Shown: positions 1-11,454 of the stretch, piece by piece
Position numbering within the stretch: position 1 is the stretch's first letter
How the letters are laid out: the number at the start of each line of letters is the position of its first letter
DNA from: Prosthecomicrobium pneumaticum
GTDB taxonomy: Bacteria > Pseudomonadota > Alphaproteobacteria > Rhizobiales > Kaistiaceae
NCBI RefSeq assembly: GCF_014199915.1
Contig: NZ_JACHOO010000009.1
Location: forward strand, 1 to 64,000
Direction: 5' to 3'
DNA length: 64,000 bases
Translations under genes and position numbers: made by a program
Notes under the pieces: generated by a model
What the model was told of the DNA's origin: nothing
The model's input: only the letters and a program-made list of their open reading frames with translations
Databases searched by the model: none

Positions 1-95
1 CCCCGGATGAGGGATGTGCGGGATGGTGACGGCGCGCCCTCTCGCCCGGCGTCACGATTATAGACCCCGGCACGGAGGCCGGGGTGACGGGTGCT
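1..95. repeat. 95-bp exact direct repeat, copy 1
   Basis: Bases 1-95 recur exactly at 384-478. The unit contains the arms 'CCCCGGCACGGAGGCCGGGG', a palindrome-like core of the dispersed family I repeat described below. No gene is recognisable here. The short open frames across 1-740 are translations of repeat sequence. Confidence 0.95.
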
Positions 96-191
96 TTGGT
101 GGCGATGGCGCTCTCGGGAGCCGACCGACCGGCCCTTCGGCCGGCCGCTCCGCACACTACCCGCGTAACGTCTTCGAACACCCCCTCCACC

Positions 192-341
192 CGTCATGCC
201 GGCCTCCGTGCCGGCATCCATAATCGTGACGGTCGGCGCTTTGGGGCCGTCCTCCCACCGTCATTCCCGCGAAGGCGGGAATCCATGCAACAGAGCACGG
301 TCCGGCGTGATGGATCCTCGCCTTCGCGAGGATGACGGGTG
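192..341. repeat. Family I palindrome followed by a family IV palindrome pair
   Basis: At 192-231 is a family I unit (core 'GCCGGCCTCCGTGCCGGC' followed by a short 'ATCGTGACG' tail). At about 259-338 is a family IV unit: two short inverted repeats, 'CCCGCGAAGGCGGG' and 'CTCGCCTTCGCGAG', separated by about 35 bases. This matches the widespread proteobacterial repeat that translates as FPRRRES...DPRLREDD when read through. It lies between uvrA's 3' side and the window edge. Confidence 0.85.
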
Positions 342-383
342 GAGAGGGTACGCGGGATGGAACCCGTGTCCGTGCTCCCCGCA

Positions 384-478
384 CCCCGGATGAGGGATGT
401 GCGGGATGGTGACGGCGCGCCCTCTCGCCCGGCGTCACGATTATAGACCCCGGCACGGAGGCCGGGGTGACGGGTGCT
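384..478. repeat. 95-bp exact direct repeat, copy 2
   Basis: Identical to bases 1-95. Identity over 95 bases, with divergence immediately after, points to recent duplication or gene conversion of a repeat block. Confidence 0.95.
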
Positions 479-504
479 CTGGCGTGGCGGGCTTCGGCCT
501 CGGC

Positions 505-660
505 GCAGTCACCCCCACCCCGACCCTCCCCCACAAAGGGGGAAGGGAGGCTGCCGCTCCCGGATCCGTCCGGCCGCTCCGCGGCCCTCCTCCCCGTTCT
601 TTCGAACAGCCCCCCTCCCCCCGTCATGCCGGCCTCCGTGCCGGCATCCATGATCGTGCG
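505..660. repeat. Family II palindrome plus family I palindrome
   Basis: At about 509-552 is a family II unit, a C-rich arm followed by a G-rich arm around 'CCCCCACAAAGGGGG'. At about 621-660 is a family I unit. The space from here to the uvrA stop shows no gene. Confidence 0.8.
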
Positions 661-740
661 GGTCGCCGTCCGGGAATGGTCCCCGCTTTCGCCCCGCACC
701 CGACCGGAGCCCGCCGAAGCGGATCCCGGCGTGCCGGGGC

Positions 741-3656
<2,916 letters not shown>

Positions 3657-3797
3657 GCTGTTCCGTCGGGAAGGGCGGGCGCGACCGCCGATCCGCGAAT
3701 GTAGGCCTTCAACGGAGCGAGACAAGCGCCGGGGTGCTGCCGGGCGCCGGAATCGAAGCCGTTGATCCAGTCTTGCCAGATAGACGGAAAATGTCTA

Positions 3798-3812
3798 GAA
3801 CAAAAAAGGAAC
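3798..3812. promoter_or_regulatory. LexA (SOS) box between uvrA and ssb
   Basis: The sequence reads GAAC, seven bases (AAAAAAG), GAAC. This is exactly the alphaproteobacterial LexA operator GAAC-N7-GAAC (GTTC-N7-GTTC on the other strand). It sits in the 317-base divergent gap between uvrA and ssb, both classical SOS genes. It is placed to control one or both promoters. Confidence 0.88.
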
Positions 3813-3973
3813 ATCGACATGCGTCATCAATGTGCGTTGTGGACAAGCGCGTTCGACCGGGGCGGCCGTCCGGCGCGACGCGGCTGTAGGGCGTAGGATC
3901 GGGGGCGGACAGCGCGCCCGCGCGGCCGGCCTCGTCGAGGCCGCCGGCGGCGCCGGCGAGAGAGGATTGAGAC

Positions 3974-4474
3974 ATGGCGGGCAGCGTCAACAAGGTGATC
4001 CTGATCGGCAATCTCGGACGCGATCCCGAGGTGCGGACCTTCCAGAACGGCGGCCGGGTCTGCAATCTGCGGATCGCCACCTCGGAGAGCTGGCGCGACA
4101 AGCAGAGCGGCGAGCGGCGCGAGCGGACCGAGTGGCATCAGGTGGTGATCTTCAACGAGAATCTGCTGAAGATCGCCGAACAGTATCTGAAGAAGGGCTC
4201 GAAGGTTTACATCGAGGGGCAGCTCGAGACGCGCAAGGCGACCGACCAGTCGGGCAACGAGCGCTATTTCACCGAGGTGGTGCTGCGGCCCTATCGCGGC
4301 GAACTGACCCTTCTCGACGGCCGCGGCGCCAATTCCGAGAGCGGCGACGAGTACGGCTCCTCCTCCGGTGGATCCGATTTCGGCCGTGCGAGCCCGATGG
4401 AACAGAGCCGCCGCCCGGCCCCCGCAGCGGCGTCGTCCTACGCGGCCGATTTGGACGACGACATCCCGTTCTGA
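3974..4474 (+). CDS. ssb: Single-stranded DNA-binding protein
   Basis: Binds single-stranded DNA in replication, recombination and repair. The product is 166 residues. The N-terminal OB fold begins '[20 protein letters not shown]'. A Gly/Ser/Ala-rich linker follows. The C-terminus is the acidic tail 'DLDDDIPF', the partner-binding tip of bacterial SSB. A purine-rich ribosome site (AGAGGATTGAGAC) precedes the ATG. It lies divergent from uvrA and shares the SOS-box region. Confidence 0.97.
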   Translation: MAGSVNKVILIGNLGRDPEVRTFQNGGRVCNLRIATSESWRDKQSGERRERTEWHQVVIFNENLLKIAEQYLKKGSKVYIEGQLETRKATDQSGNERYFTEVVLRPYRGELTLLDGRGANSESGDEYGSSSGGSDFGRASPMEQSRRPAPAAASSYAADLDDDIPF

Positions 4475-5413
4475 GCCCGCCCGGACACCGCCCGATGAAG
4501 GAATAGAGCGGCCGCAAGGCGTGTCGACAGTCGGCCACAGCGGCCGTTGCGGCCCCCCGCCGTTCGAGACCGTCGCGCCGGCGCTTCGACGACGCGAGCA
4601 ACGGGGACTGGCGCCGATCCCGCGGCGGCGCGGTTCCGGGGGGCGGTCGGGCGGTGGTCGCGGAGCAACCCCCGCCTGCCGCGCCGGGATCGGCTGCCGC
4701 ATCCCTGGTCGCGACCCGCGGCACGGTGACCGCGAACCGCCCGTTCGGAGATCGGCCCGGCGACGAGCGGGGCGAGAGGATGGCGCGAAACGGTGGCCGC
4801 CCAGCGGGCGGCGTCGCGCCAGCATGGCCGGCCGAGCCGAAGCTCCGGGAAGGCGGGAGGCGATGCCGACGCGCGGCCGCCATCGGAGGATCCGTCACGC
4901 CGGCGCCAGCGCCCGGTCCGCGATCGGCGGGAGGGCGGAGCGGAGCGCCCTTTGGCGCGAGGCCGCCGCCCCGTCATGCGAGACGGCGCGGAAGGCCCGC
5001 GGCTCGGCGTGCGCCGCGGTCTCTGCGGATGGTGCGGGCGCGGCGGTCGCGACGATCGTGGTCGCCGCGCCTCCGTCCGGAGACTATACTGAGCCGGCCG
5101 CGGATTTGAACCGGCGGCCGCCCGTGATCCCAGAAAATTGTCCGGTGCCCGTCCGATCGGCGGCGCACGGCCCTACCCGTCGTCACGCAGCCGCTGCGGA
5201 AGCCGAGATAACGCGGGCATGATCGGGACGGAGAGAGGCGATCCTGGCGCCCGGAGAGCCCCAGGAATCGGCCGAGAGATCGGCCGAGAGGAAGCGCGCC
5301 GCCTCACGACGTCGGCCCGGACGGCCGACCACCCGGAAGTGCCCCGAGACCGCGGCGGGTGCTTCTCGATCACGCGCCTCGCGTGTCGTCGGCGCGGCGG
5401 GCCGGTCGGCGCC
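4475..5413. other. About 940 bases with no recognisable gene
   Basis: This stretch between ssb and popZ is extremely GC-rich and all six frames stay open by composition. None of the frames has a recognisable domain, a plausible start with ribosome site, or natural protein composition (they are Arg/Ala/Gly/Pro-dominated). The dispersed palindromes seen elsewhere are not evident here. It may hold decayed sequence or an unrecognised RNA. Confidence 0.6.
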
Positions 5414-6061
5414 CTACCGGCCGCGCGAGACCCGCTCGATCTCCTCGCGGACCAGACGCTCGACGAGCGGCGGCAGGTTCTTGTCGAGCCAGCCTTTGAG
5501 CATCGGCCGCAGCATGTCCTTGACGAGGTCCTCGACGGTCCGCGGACGGCTCGCGAGAAGCGCCCCGGCGAGATCGTCGAAGGCGGCGTTGACCGCCGCG
5601 TTGGCGTCGTCTGAAAGAAGCGGGCCGAGCCGCATCTCGTCGGCGGGCGGCGTCTCCGGCGCGCGGGCCGCCGCATCGAGATCGCTGGCACCGGGCGGAG
5701 ACGCCGGAGCGGGATCGCTGCTCCGTCCAAATCCGGAAGAAAGTTCGTCCTCGCTCCGTCGCGCCGCCATCTCTTCCTCCCGATCGGGCGAGCCGAGCGG
5801 GGAAACCGTGGCCGCCGCGGCACCCGCAGCCTGCGCCAGGCTCTCGAAGGGCGCAAGAGCGCCGGGCCGGAGAGCACCCGCGCTCTCGAACGGCGCCGCG
5901 ACCTCGGCCGGTGCCGGCTCCGCCTCCTCGACCAGCACCGGGCGCACGGCGCGGGCGGAAGCCTGCGGCACGGCCACCGTCTCCTCATCGGAGATGATGC
6001 GTCGGATAGAGGCCAGGATCTCCTCCATCGAAGGCTCCTGAACCTGACTCGCCCTCGCCAT
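5414..6061 (-). CDS. popZ: Polar organizing protein PopZ (DUF2497 family)
   Basis: PopZ forms a polar scaffold that tethers the centromere and recruits cell-cycle factors in alphaproteobacteria. The product is 215 residues. The conserved N-terminal helix 'SMEEILASIRRIISDEE' (about residues 11-27) and the conserved C-terminal helical region ('VEDLVKDMLRPMLKGWLDKN' near residue 165) flank a variable Pro/Ala/Glu-rich middle, the classic PopZ layout. The start at 6061 is preceded by GAGG six bases upstream; an in-frame ATG at 6076 lacks such a site. It follows the pcm-like and tolC-like genes on the same strand. In many relatives valS comes next; here valS is about 34 kb away. Confidence 0.92.
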   Translation of the reverse strand: MARASQVQEPSMEEILASIRRIISDEETVAVPQASARAVRPVLVEEAEPAPAEVAAPFESAGALRPGALAPFESLAQAAGAAAATVSPLGSPDREEEMAARRSEDELSSGFGRSSDPAPASPPGASDLDAAARAPETPPADEMRLGPLLSDDANAAVNAAFDDLAGALLASRPRTVEDLVKDMLRPMLKGWLDKNLPPLVERLVREEIERVSRGR

Positions 6062-6190
6062 CACTTGCCTCGGCACGCTGACACATTGCGAATCGCGCGC
6101 GCATCGCCCGGCGCGATTCCTGATCGAATCCTAACGGATCGAAGGCCCCGCCGATACGGCATCACCGCGGCGTGGCGATTTATCCCCGGG

Positions 6191-7576
6191 TCAGCGGCCG
6201 TCGGGGGTGCGCAGGCCGATCCACTTGTCGCGGACCGCCTGATAATGCTCGCGCGGCTCGTAGGTCTTGACCGAAAGGCCGAGCTTCTCGGCGGTCAGCC
6301 CGCCGGTCGCCGAGAGCAGCGAATAGGCGGCGACGACGCTGTTGCGGGTGGCGACGATCAGCGTCTCGCGCGCGGTCAGCACTTCCTGCTGCTGGTTGAG
6401 CACGTCGAGCGTGGTGCGCTGGCCGACGCGGCGCTCCTCGATCACGCCGTCGAGCGCCAGTTGCGCGGCGCGCACCTGCGAATTCGCCGCCTCGATCTGC
6501 GCCCGGGCGGCCGTCAGCTGACCCCAGTTCGAGATCACCGCGGCGCGCACCTGGTCGCGCGCCGAGTCGAGCTCGATGCGGCGCTGGCCGAGCGTTTCCT
6601 TCGCCTGGCGGACCCGCGAATAGGTCGCCCCGCCCTCATAGATCGGCACGTTGACGACACCGAGCACCTGCGCGCTCGTGTTGAAGGTGTCGCCGACATA
6701 TTCGTTGTCGTGCGAGACGCTCGCCTGCAGGCCGACGGTCGGCAGAAGCTCGCCCTCGATGACCTTCACGTTGAAGGAGGCGGTGTCGACATTATACCCC
6801 GAAGCGAGGATCGCCGGATGGCGGCTCAGCCCGGTGTCGACGGCGCTGTCGACCGATTTCGGCAGCAGCTTGTCGTTGAAGCGCGGCGCGGAGAGGCTGC
6901 GCGGCTGCACGCCGACGATCTGCACATAGGTGGCGCGGGCCGAATTGAGATTGGAAACCGCGGTGTTGTAGTCGGACTGGCCCGAGGCGAGGCGCGCTTC
7001 GGTCTGGGCGACATCGGTGCGGGTGCCCTCGCCGACATTCAGCCGGTCCTGCGCGGCGCGCACCTGCTCGCGCAGGAACTCGATGTTCTGCTGGCGCAGC
7101 GTCAGGATCGCCTGCGCCTGGATGACGTCGGCATAGGCGCTGACCGCGTCGAGCAGCACGTCCTGTTCGGTCGAGCGGAGCGATTCGCGCGCCGCGAGCA
7201 CCGCCGATTCCGCCTGCTTGACGCCGTTCTCGGTGCGGAAGCCGCGGAAGATCGGCTGCTCGACGGTGATGCTGTAGGAGGCCGTGCTCGAATCGACGTC
7301 GACGGTCCGGCCGGCCGTGCTCGACGAGCGCAGCCGGTTGAAGCCGAGACCGTAGCTCGCCGAGCCGGTGACGGTCGGACGGTAGCCGGAGAGCGCCTGC
7401 GGCACGCCTTCGTCTGTGGCGCGCAGGCTGGCGCGCGCGGCGTTCAGCGTCGGATTGCTGGCATAGGCGGTGGCGAGCGCCTGGCTGAGGGTCTCGGCCC
7501 CCGCAGGCAGGGAGAAAAGGGCCGTGCCGAGAAGCAGCGCGGCGGCGAGGGGGGCAAGGCGGCGCGATGTGAACAC
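6191..7576 (-). CDS. tolC: TolC-family outer membrane efflux protein
   Basis: Outer membrane channel of type I secretion and RND efflux systems. The product is 461 residues. The annotated start is the GTG at 7576: it has GAGG eight bases upstream and gives a clean signal peptide 'MFTSRRLAPLAAALLLG...' ending about 'PAGA' before 'ETLSQAL'. The open frame extends upstream to 7636, but that extension has no signal-like character. The mature protein has the two repeated helical/strand halves of TolC, with the 'NPTLNAARASLRA' opening and a 'QRTTLDVLNQQQEVLTAR' helix typical of the second half. It lies 227 bases downstream of the pcm-like gene, same strand. Confidence 0.93.
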   Translation of the reverse strand: MFTSRRLAPLAAALLLGTALFSLPAGAETLSQALATAYASNPTLNAARASLRATDEGVPQALSGYRPTVTGSASYGLGFNRLRSSSTAGRTVDVDSSTASYSITVEQPIFRGFRTENGVKQAESAVLAARESLRSTEQDVLLDAVSAYADVIQAQAILTLRQQNIEFLREQVRAAQDRLNVGEGTRTDVAQTEARLASGQSDYNTAVSNLNSARATYVQIVGVQPRSLSAPRFNDKLLPKSVDSAVDTGLSRHPAILASGYNVDTASFNVKVIEGELLPTVGLQASVSHDNEYVGDTFNTSAQVLGVVNVPIYEGGATYSRVRQAKETLGQRRIELDSARDQVRAAVISNWGQLTAARAQIEAANSQVRAAQLALDGVIEERRVGQRTTLDVLNQQQEVLTARETLIVATRNSVVAAYSLLSATGGLTAEKLGLSVKTYEPREHYQAVRDKWIGLRTPDGR

Positions 7577-7803
7577 GTTCTGAACCTCGATTGATCGAGG
7601 CGGCGCCCCCCTACCGGACCACCACCCTTCGGACACCGAAAAACACCACGCGACTCGACCGACACAGGCCGATGCACGTTAACAAGAGATTACCCGGGGC
7701 GACGATTCTCTCCAAGGCGCCATGGTGGGGAAACGTCGGAAATCCGCCGCCGTGATACTCGAAAGTCACAGGCTTCGAACGCCGAAGAAAATCGAGACTG
7801 TTC

Positions 7804-8478
7804 TCAGAACACGAAACCGCGCGGCGTCTCGAAGCCCGGCAGCGGCCGGACATAGGTGTTGAACACGGGACGCGCCGAGAGCGCGCCGGCGACGCGCGTG
7901 AAGACGGTCGCCCGCGCCGCGAGACCGAACGTCCCGACGACGGCGACGAGCCGACCGCCTTCGCGGAGCTGGTCGCAGAACGCCTCCGGCACGCGTTCGA
8001 CCGCGCCCTCGATCAGGATGCAGTCATAGGGCGCGCCGGCGGCCCAGCCGGCGGCGAGCGGCCCCTCGACCACCTCGACATTGCCGATCCCGAGCGCATC
8101 GAGCGTCTCGCGCGCCGTGCCGGCGAGCCCCGCATCCTCCTCGAGCGCCACCACCGTGCCGGCGAGCCGCGCGAGCACGGCGGCCGAATAGCCGGTCGCG
8201 CAACCGACATCGAGCACCCGCTCGCCCGCGCCGATCTCGGCGAGCTGAACGAGCTTGGCGAAGGGTCCGGGTTCCATCACGTAGCGGCCGGCCCGGCCGG
8301 GCTCCGGCGCCCGCACCGGCAGGTCCTCGTCGATATAGGCGAGCGGCTCGAGCTGCGGCGGCACGAAGCGCTCGCGCGGCACCTCTGACAGCGCAGCGAG
8401 CAGGTCGTAATCGGTCACGTCGACGGTCCGCACCTGGGTGTCGACCATCTTGGTCCGGGCCTTGGCGAAATCGAGCAT
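7804..8478 (-). CDS. Protein-L-isoaspartate O-methyltransferase family protein (first copy)
   Basis: SAM-dependent methyltransferase of the Pcm family, 224 residues. The SAM-binding motif I 'VLDVGCATGYSAAVLARL' is at about residues 88-105. The N-terminal part 'ERFVPPQLEPLAYIDEDLPV' matches the Pcm substrate-side region. The ATG at 8478 ('MLDFAKARTKMVDTQVRT') fits family members found next to tolC in Rhizobiales; the longer frame to 8553 is unlikely. A second Pcm gene lies at 38671-39531. This tolC-linked group is often annotated as Pcm, but repair activity on isoaspartate has not been assumed here. Confidence 0.88.
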   Translation of the reverse strand: MLDFAKARTKMVDTQVRTVDVTDYDLLAALSEVPRERFVPPQLEPLAYIDEDLPVRAPEPGRAGRYVMEPGPFAKLVQLAEIGAGERVLDVGCATGYSAAVLARLAGTVVALEEDAGLAGTARETLDALGIGNVEVVEGPLAAGWAAGAPYDCILIEGAVERVPEAFCDQLREGGRLVAVVGTFGLAARATVFTRVAGALSARPVFNTYVRPLPGFETPRGFVF

Positions 8479-8589
8479 CAGAGGAATCCCCGAATGGAGC
8501 CCGAACACGGATCCGGGCCGTTCTGGAATATCGGTCCGTTCCCGCGGTGACAAGCCGCACGGCCGCGCCCCGGCGCCGCAGCGGACCGT

Positions 8590-9060
8590 TCACTCCTCGT
8601 GGCGGCGGTGGCGCAGCGAGACGAGCCAGCCTTCGACGAAGCGCATGGCGGTGAGAAGGAGGAGCGCCAGAACCGTCCCGGTGATGACGATCGCCCACGC
8701 GGCGAGGGCGCAGGCGATGCCGAGCGCGGCCGTGACCCAGACGGTGGCGGCCGTGGTGAGATTATGGACCTCGTTGTCTTCCTTCCGGCGCAGGATCGCC
8801 CCGGCGCCGATGAAGCCGATGCCGGCCATCACGCCCTGGATGATGCCCTGGATGACGCGGGACAGCGCATCGGGATGGCCGGCGATCGCGGGATGGTTGA
8901 CGGTCACCACCGAGACGAGCGCGGCGCCGAGCGAAACGAGGCCGAGCGTGCGCATGCCGATCGGCTTGCCGTGCAGCTCCCGGTTCAGCCCGACCGCCAT
9001 GCCGACGAAGGTGGCGACGACGAGGCGCAGTTCCATGTCGAAGAGCGTGAAATCGGGCAC
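8590..9060 (-). CDS. MgtC/SapB-family membrane protein
   Basis: A 156-residue inner-membrane protein with about four hydrophobic segments. The MgtC signature is clear: 'GLNRELHGKPIGMRTLGLVS' near residue 25-45 and 'GIGFIGAGAILRR' near residue 85. The start is a GTG at 9060 with GGAGG five bases upstream; the nearest ATG (9036) has no ribosome site. The family has been linked to magnesium limitation and virulence, but the role of stand-alone copies in free-living bacteria is unclear. Confidence 0.88.
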   Translation of the reverse strand: MPDFTLFDMELRLVVATFVGMAVGLNRELHGKPIGMRTLGLVSLGAALVSVVTVNHPAIAGHPDALSRVIQGIIQGVMAGIGFIGAGAILRRKEDNEVHNLTTAATVWVTAALGIACALAAWAIVITGTVLALLLLTAMRFVEGWLVSLRHRRHEE

Positions 9061-9279
9061 GGCGTCCTCCAGAGCGGGGCCCCGCGGCGGCGAGGCGGGC
9101 GCGACCCGTTCTCTACCGCAAAATCGCCCCGCATACGCCCCGCCCTCGCCTTCCCGGGTTCGTGCCTCCGCGGGAACACCGGGCGGAAGGGCCGTGCCCG
9201 GAGCAATGATGGAGGCCGGCAGACGGGTGGCGGGGCGGTGTTCGAGGCGCTCGCGCCCGACAACGAAGAGCTCCGGCCT

Positions 9280-9400
9280 CCCTCCGCCCTCGTGGGGGAG
9301 GGTCGGGGTGGGCGGTGGATACGCCGAAGCCGGAGGCCCTCGCCCCCCAAAGCACCCGTCACCCCGGCCTCCGCGCCGGGGTCCATCATCGTGACGACCG
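9280..9400. repeat. Family II and family I palindromes
   Basis: A family II unit ('CCTCGTGGGGGAGGGTCGGG' core, 9285-9318) and a family I unit ('ACCCCGGCCTCCGCGCCGGG', about 9356-9397) fill the space between the mgtC-like gene and tRNA-Cys. The 476-base gap (9061-9536) holds no recognisable coding region. Confidence 0.8.
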
Positions 9401-9536
9401 GCGGCCCGGGCGCATCCGGCCCGCGCCGGAGGCGTTCGGGAAAAAGGGCGCGCGCTGACGCTGGGGACGACGCGGCGCACCGGCGTCGAAAGGGCTTGCC
9501 AGCGACCGGTGCTTGCCTCTACATCCCCCATTCGAG

Positions 9537-9610
9537 GGCCTCGTGGCGGAGTGGTTACGCAGAGGACTGCAAATCCTTGCACCCCGGTTCGATTCCGGGC
9601 GAGGCCTCCA
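9537..9610 (+). tRNA. tRNA-Cys (GCA)
   Basis: The acceptor stem GGCCTCG pairs with CGAGGCC. The discriminator is T and the CCA end is encoded. The anticodon loop CTGCAAA gives anticodon GCA. The T arm contains GGTTCGATTCC. Length is 74 bases. The cobC start codon follows 16 bases after the tRNA end, so cobC may be read from the tRNA promoter. Confidence 0.96.
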
Positions 9611-9625
9611 TCGTCCCAGAGCCGC

Positions 9626-10699
9626 ATGACGACCGATCCCGCCCCCCGAGGCGGCGCGGACCGCGCCCATGACCCGGCGGGACCGCGCGCTGCGCCCGAT
9701 GCCATCGCGTCGCCCGCCGCGCCGAAGCACGGCGGCGGCCTCGCCGCGGCGGCGGCGCACTACGGCATCCGCCCCGGGGACTGGCTCGATCTCTCGACCG
9801 GCATCAATCCCCGCCCCTATCCGCTCCCCCCGCTCGACGCGACGGCGCACCGCCTGCCCGACCCCGCCGCCCTCGCCGGCCTGCTCGCCACCGCCCGGCG
9901 CGCCTACCGCCTCGCCGATCGGGCGGCGCTCGCCGCGGCGCCCGGCAGCGACCTCGCGCTCCGCCTGCTGCCGCTCGTCGCGCCGCCGGGGCCGGTCGCG
10001 ATCCTCTCGCCGACCTATTCCGGCCATGACGAGGCCTGGCGGGCGGCGGGCCGCACGGTCCGGCCGATCGCCGCTCTCGACGAGGCCGGCGACGCCGCGG
10101 TCGTCGTGCTGTGCAATCCCGACAATCCGACGGCGCGCATCCTTCCCCCCGAGCGGCTCGCGGCTTTCGCCGGGCGGCTCGGGGCGGCGGGCGGGCTTCT
10201 CGTCGTCGACGAGGCCTTCGCCGACAGCGCGCCGGAATGCAGTCTCGCGCCGCGCCTCGGCGGGCTCTCCGCGGTGGTGCTGCGCTCCTTCGGCAAGTTC
10301 TACGGCCTCGCCGGCCTGCGGCTCGGCTTCGTCGCCGGGGCACCGGCGGCCGTCGACCCGCTCGCCCGCCTCTTCGGCGACTGGCCGGTCTCCGGCCCGG
10401 CGATCGGGGCGGCGACGGCCGCGCTCGCCGACATCCCGTGGCAGGTCGCGACCCGGGCGCGCCTCGATGCGGATTCGCACGCCCTCGCCGCGCTGCTCGC
10501 CGGTCACGGCCTGACGATCATCGGCCGCGCCGGCCTGTTCGTGCTCGCCGCGCACCCACGCGCGCATGATCGGCACGCCGCCCTCGCCCGCGCCGGCATC
10601 TGGACGCGCATCTTTTCCACGCGCAGCGACTGGATCCGCTTCGGCGTGCCGACCGGGGACGGCCGCGCGCGCCTCGCCGCCGCGCTTCAGGCCGGCTGA
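9626..10699 (+). CDS. cobC: Threonine-phosphate decarboxylase CobC (CobD of Salmonella)
   Basis: PLP enzyme that makes (R)-1-amino-2-propanol phosphate for the lower part of cobalamin. The product is 357 residues with the aminotransferase fold. Landmarks are 'LDLSTGINPRPYPLP' (about 54-68), 'CNPDNPTA' (163-170), 'VVDEAF' (193-198) and the PLP lysine in 'SFGKFYGLAGLRLGF' (K224). The ATG at 9626 is the first sensible start; the upstream frame lies inside tRNA-Cys. Its 3' end overlaps the convergent btuD-like gene by 13 bases. Confidence 0.93.
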   Translation: MTTDPAPRGGADRAHDPAGPRAAPDAIASPAAPKHGGGLAAAAAHYGIRPGDWLDLSTGINPRPYPLPPLDATAHRLPDPAALAGLLATARRAYRLADRAALAAAPGSDLALRLLPLVAPPGPVAILSPTYSGHDEAWRAAGRTVRPIAALDEAGDAAVVVLCNPDNPTARILPPERLAAFAGRLGAAGGLLVVDEAFADSAPECSLAPRLGGLSAVVLRSFGKFYGLAGLRLGFVAGAPAAVDPLARLFGDWPVSGPAIGAATAALADIPWQVATRARLDADSHALAALLAGHGLTIIGRAGLFVLAAHPRAHDRHAALARAGIWTRIFSTRSDWIRFGVPTGDGRARLAAALQAG

Positions 10700-11454
10700 T
10701 CGGCGATCACGACGAGCCGGCCGTTCCGCCGCTCCACCGCCGCCGACACGCCGAAGGTCGCGGCGAGCCGTTCCGGCGTCAGCACCGCCTCCGCCGGCCC
10801 GTCCTCGACGATCCGGCCGCGGTCGAGCACGACGATGCGGTCCGCGAAGCGCGCCGCGAGGCCGAGATCGTGCAGCACGACGGCGACGGCGCCGCCGGCC
10901 GCCGCGTGGCGGGCGAGAAGATCGAGCACGACGAGCTGATAGCGCAGGTCGAGCGCGGCGATCGGCTCGTCGGCGAGGATCACGGCCGGCGCGCCGGCGA
11001 GCACGCGGGCGATCGCCACCCGCGCCCGCTCGCCGCCCGACAGCGTCGTCACCGGCCGGTCGGCGAACGCCTCGAGATCGGTCGCGGCCAGCGCCGCGGC
11101 GACCGCGTCCCGGTCGGCCGCGCTCCCTGCGCCGTGCGGCAGCCGGCCGAGCGCCACGACATCGGCGACCGGCAGCGGCCAGTGGAACACGTGCCCCTGC
11201 GGCAGATAGCCGATCCGCCGCGCCCGCGCCCGCGGCGCCACGCCGGCGAGCGGCACGCCGTCGAGGGTGACCGCGCCCTCCTTCGGGCGCTCGAGCCCGG
11301 CGAACGCGCGGATGAGCGTCGTCTTCCCCGCGCCGTTCGGCCCGACGATCGCCAGCCGCTCGCCGGCGCGAAGCGCGAGCGTCGCGCCCTCGAGCACGAC
11401 GCGGCCGCCGAGCGCGACGGTGACGCGGTCCGCGGCGAGCAAGGGCGTGCTCAT
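10687..11454 (-). CDS. btuD: Cobalamin/iron-siderophore type ABC transporter ATP-binding protein (BtuD/FecE family)
   Basis: ATPase of a class II importer, 255 residues. It shows Walker A 'GPNGAGKTT' (38-46), Q-loop 'YLPQGHVF', signature 'LSGGERARVAIARVLAG' and Walker B 'ILADEPIAALD'. The start ATG overlaps the stop of the permease gene as ATGA, so the two are translationally coupled. The family also serves haem and siderophores. The cobalamin role is inferred from the neighbouring cobC, btuB, btuF-like and cobD genes. Confidence 0.92.
   Translation of the reverse strand: MSTPLLAADRVTVALGGRVVLEGATLALRAGERLAIVGPNGAGKTTLIRAFAGLERPKEGAVTLDGVPLAGVAPRARARRIGYLPQGHVFHWPLPVADVVALGRLPHGAGSAADRDAVAAALAATDLEAFADRPVTTLSGGERARVAIARVLAGAPAVILADEPIAALDLRYQLVVLDLLARHAAAGGAVAVVLHDLGLAARFADRIVVLDRGRIVEDGPAEAVLTPERLAATFGVSAAVERRNGRLVVIADQPA

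Noticed and set aside
1-740. CRISPR array from the dense repeats
   Set aside because: Repeats are long palindromes of several families with irregular spacing and no uniform spacers, and there are no cas genes.
5095-5135. tRNA-like T-loop on the minus strand (GGTTCAAATCC)
   Set aside because: The flanking T stem pairs poorly, no CCA or matching acceptor stem follows, and no D arm or anticodon arm can be built upstream.
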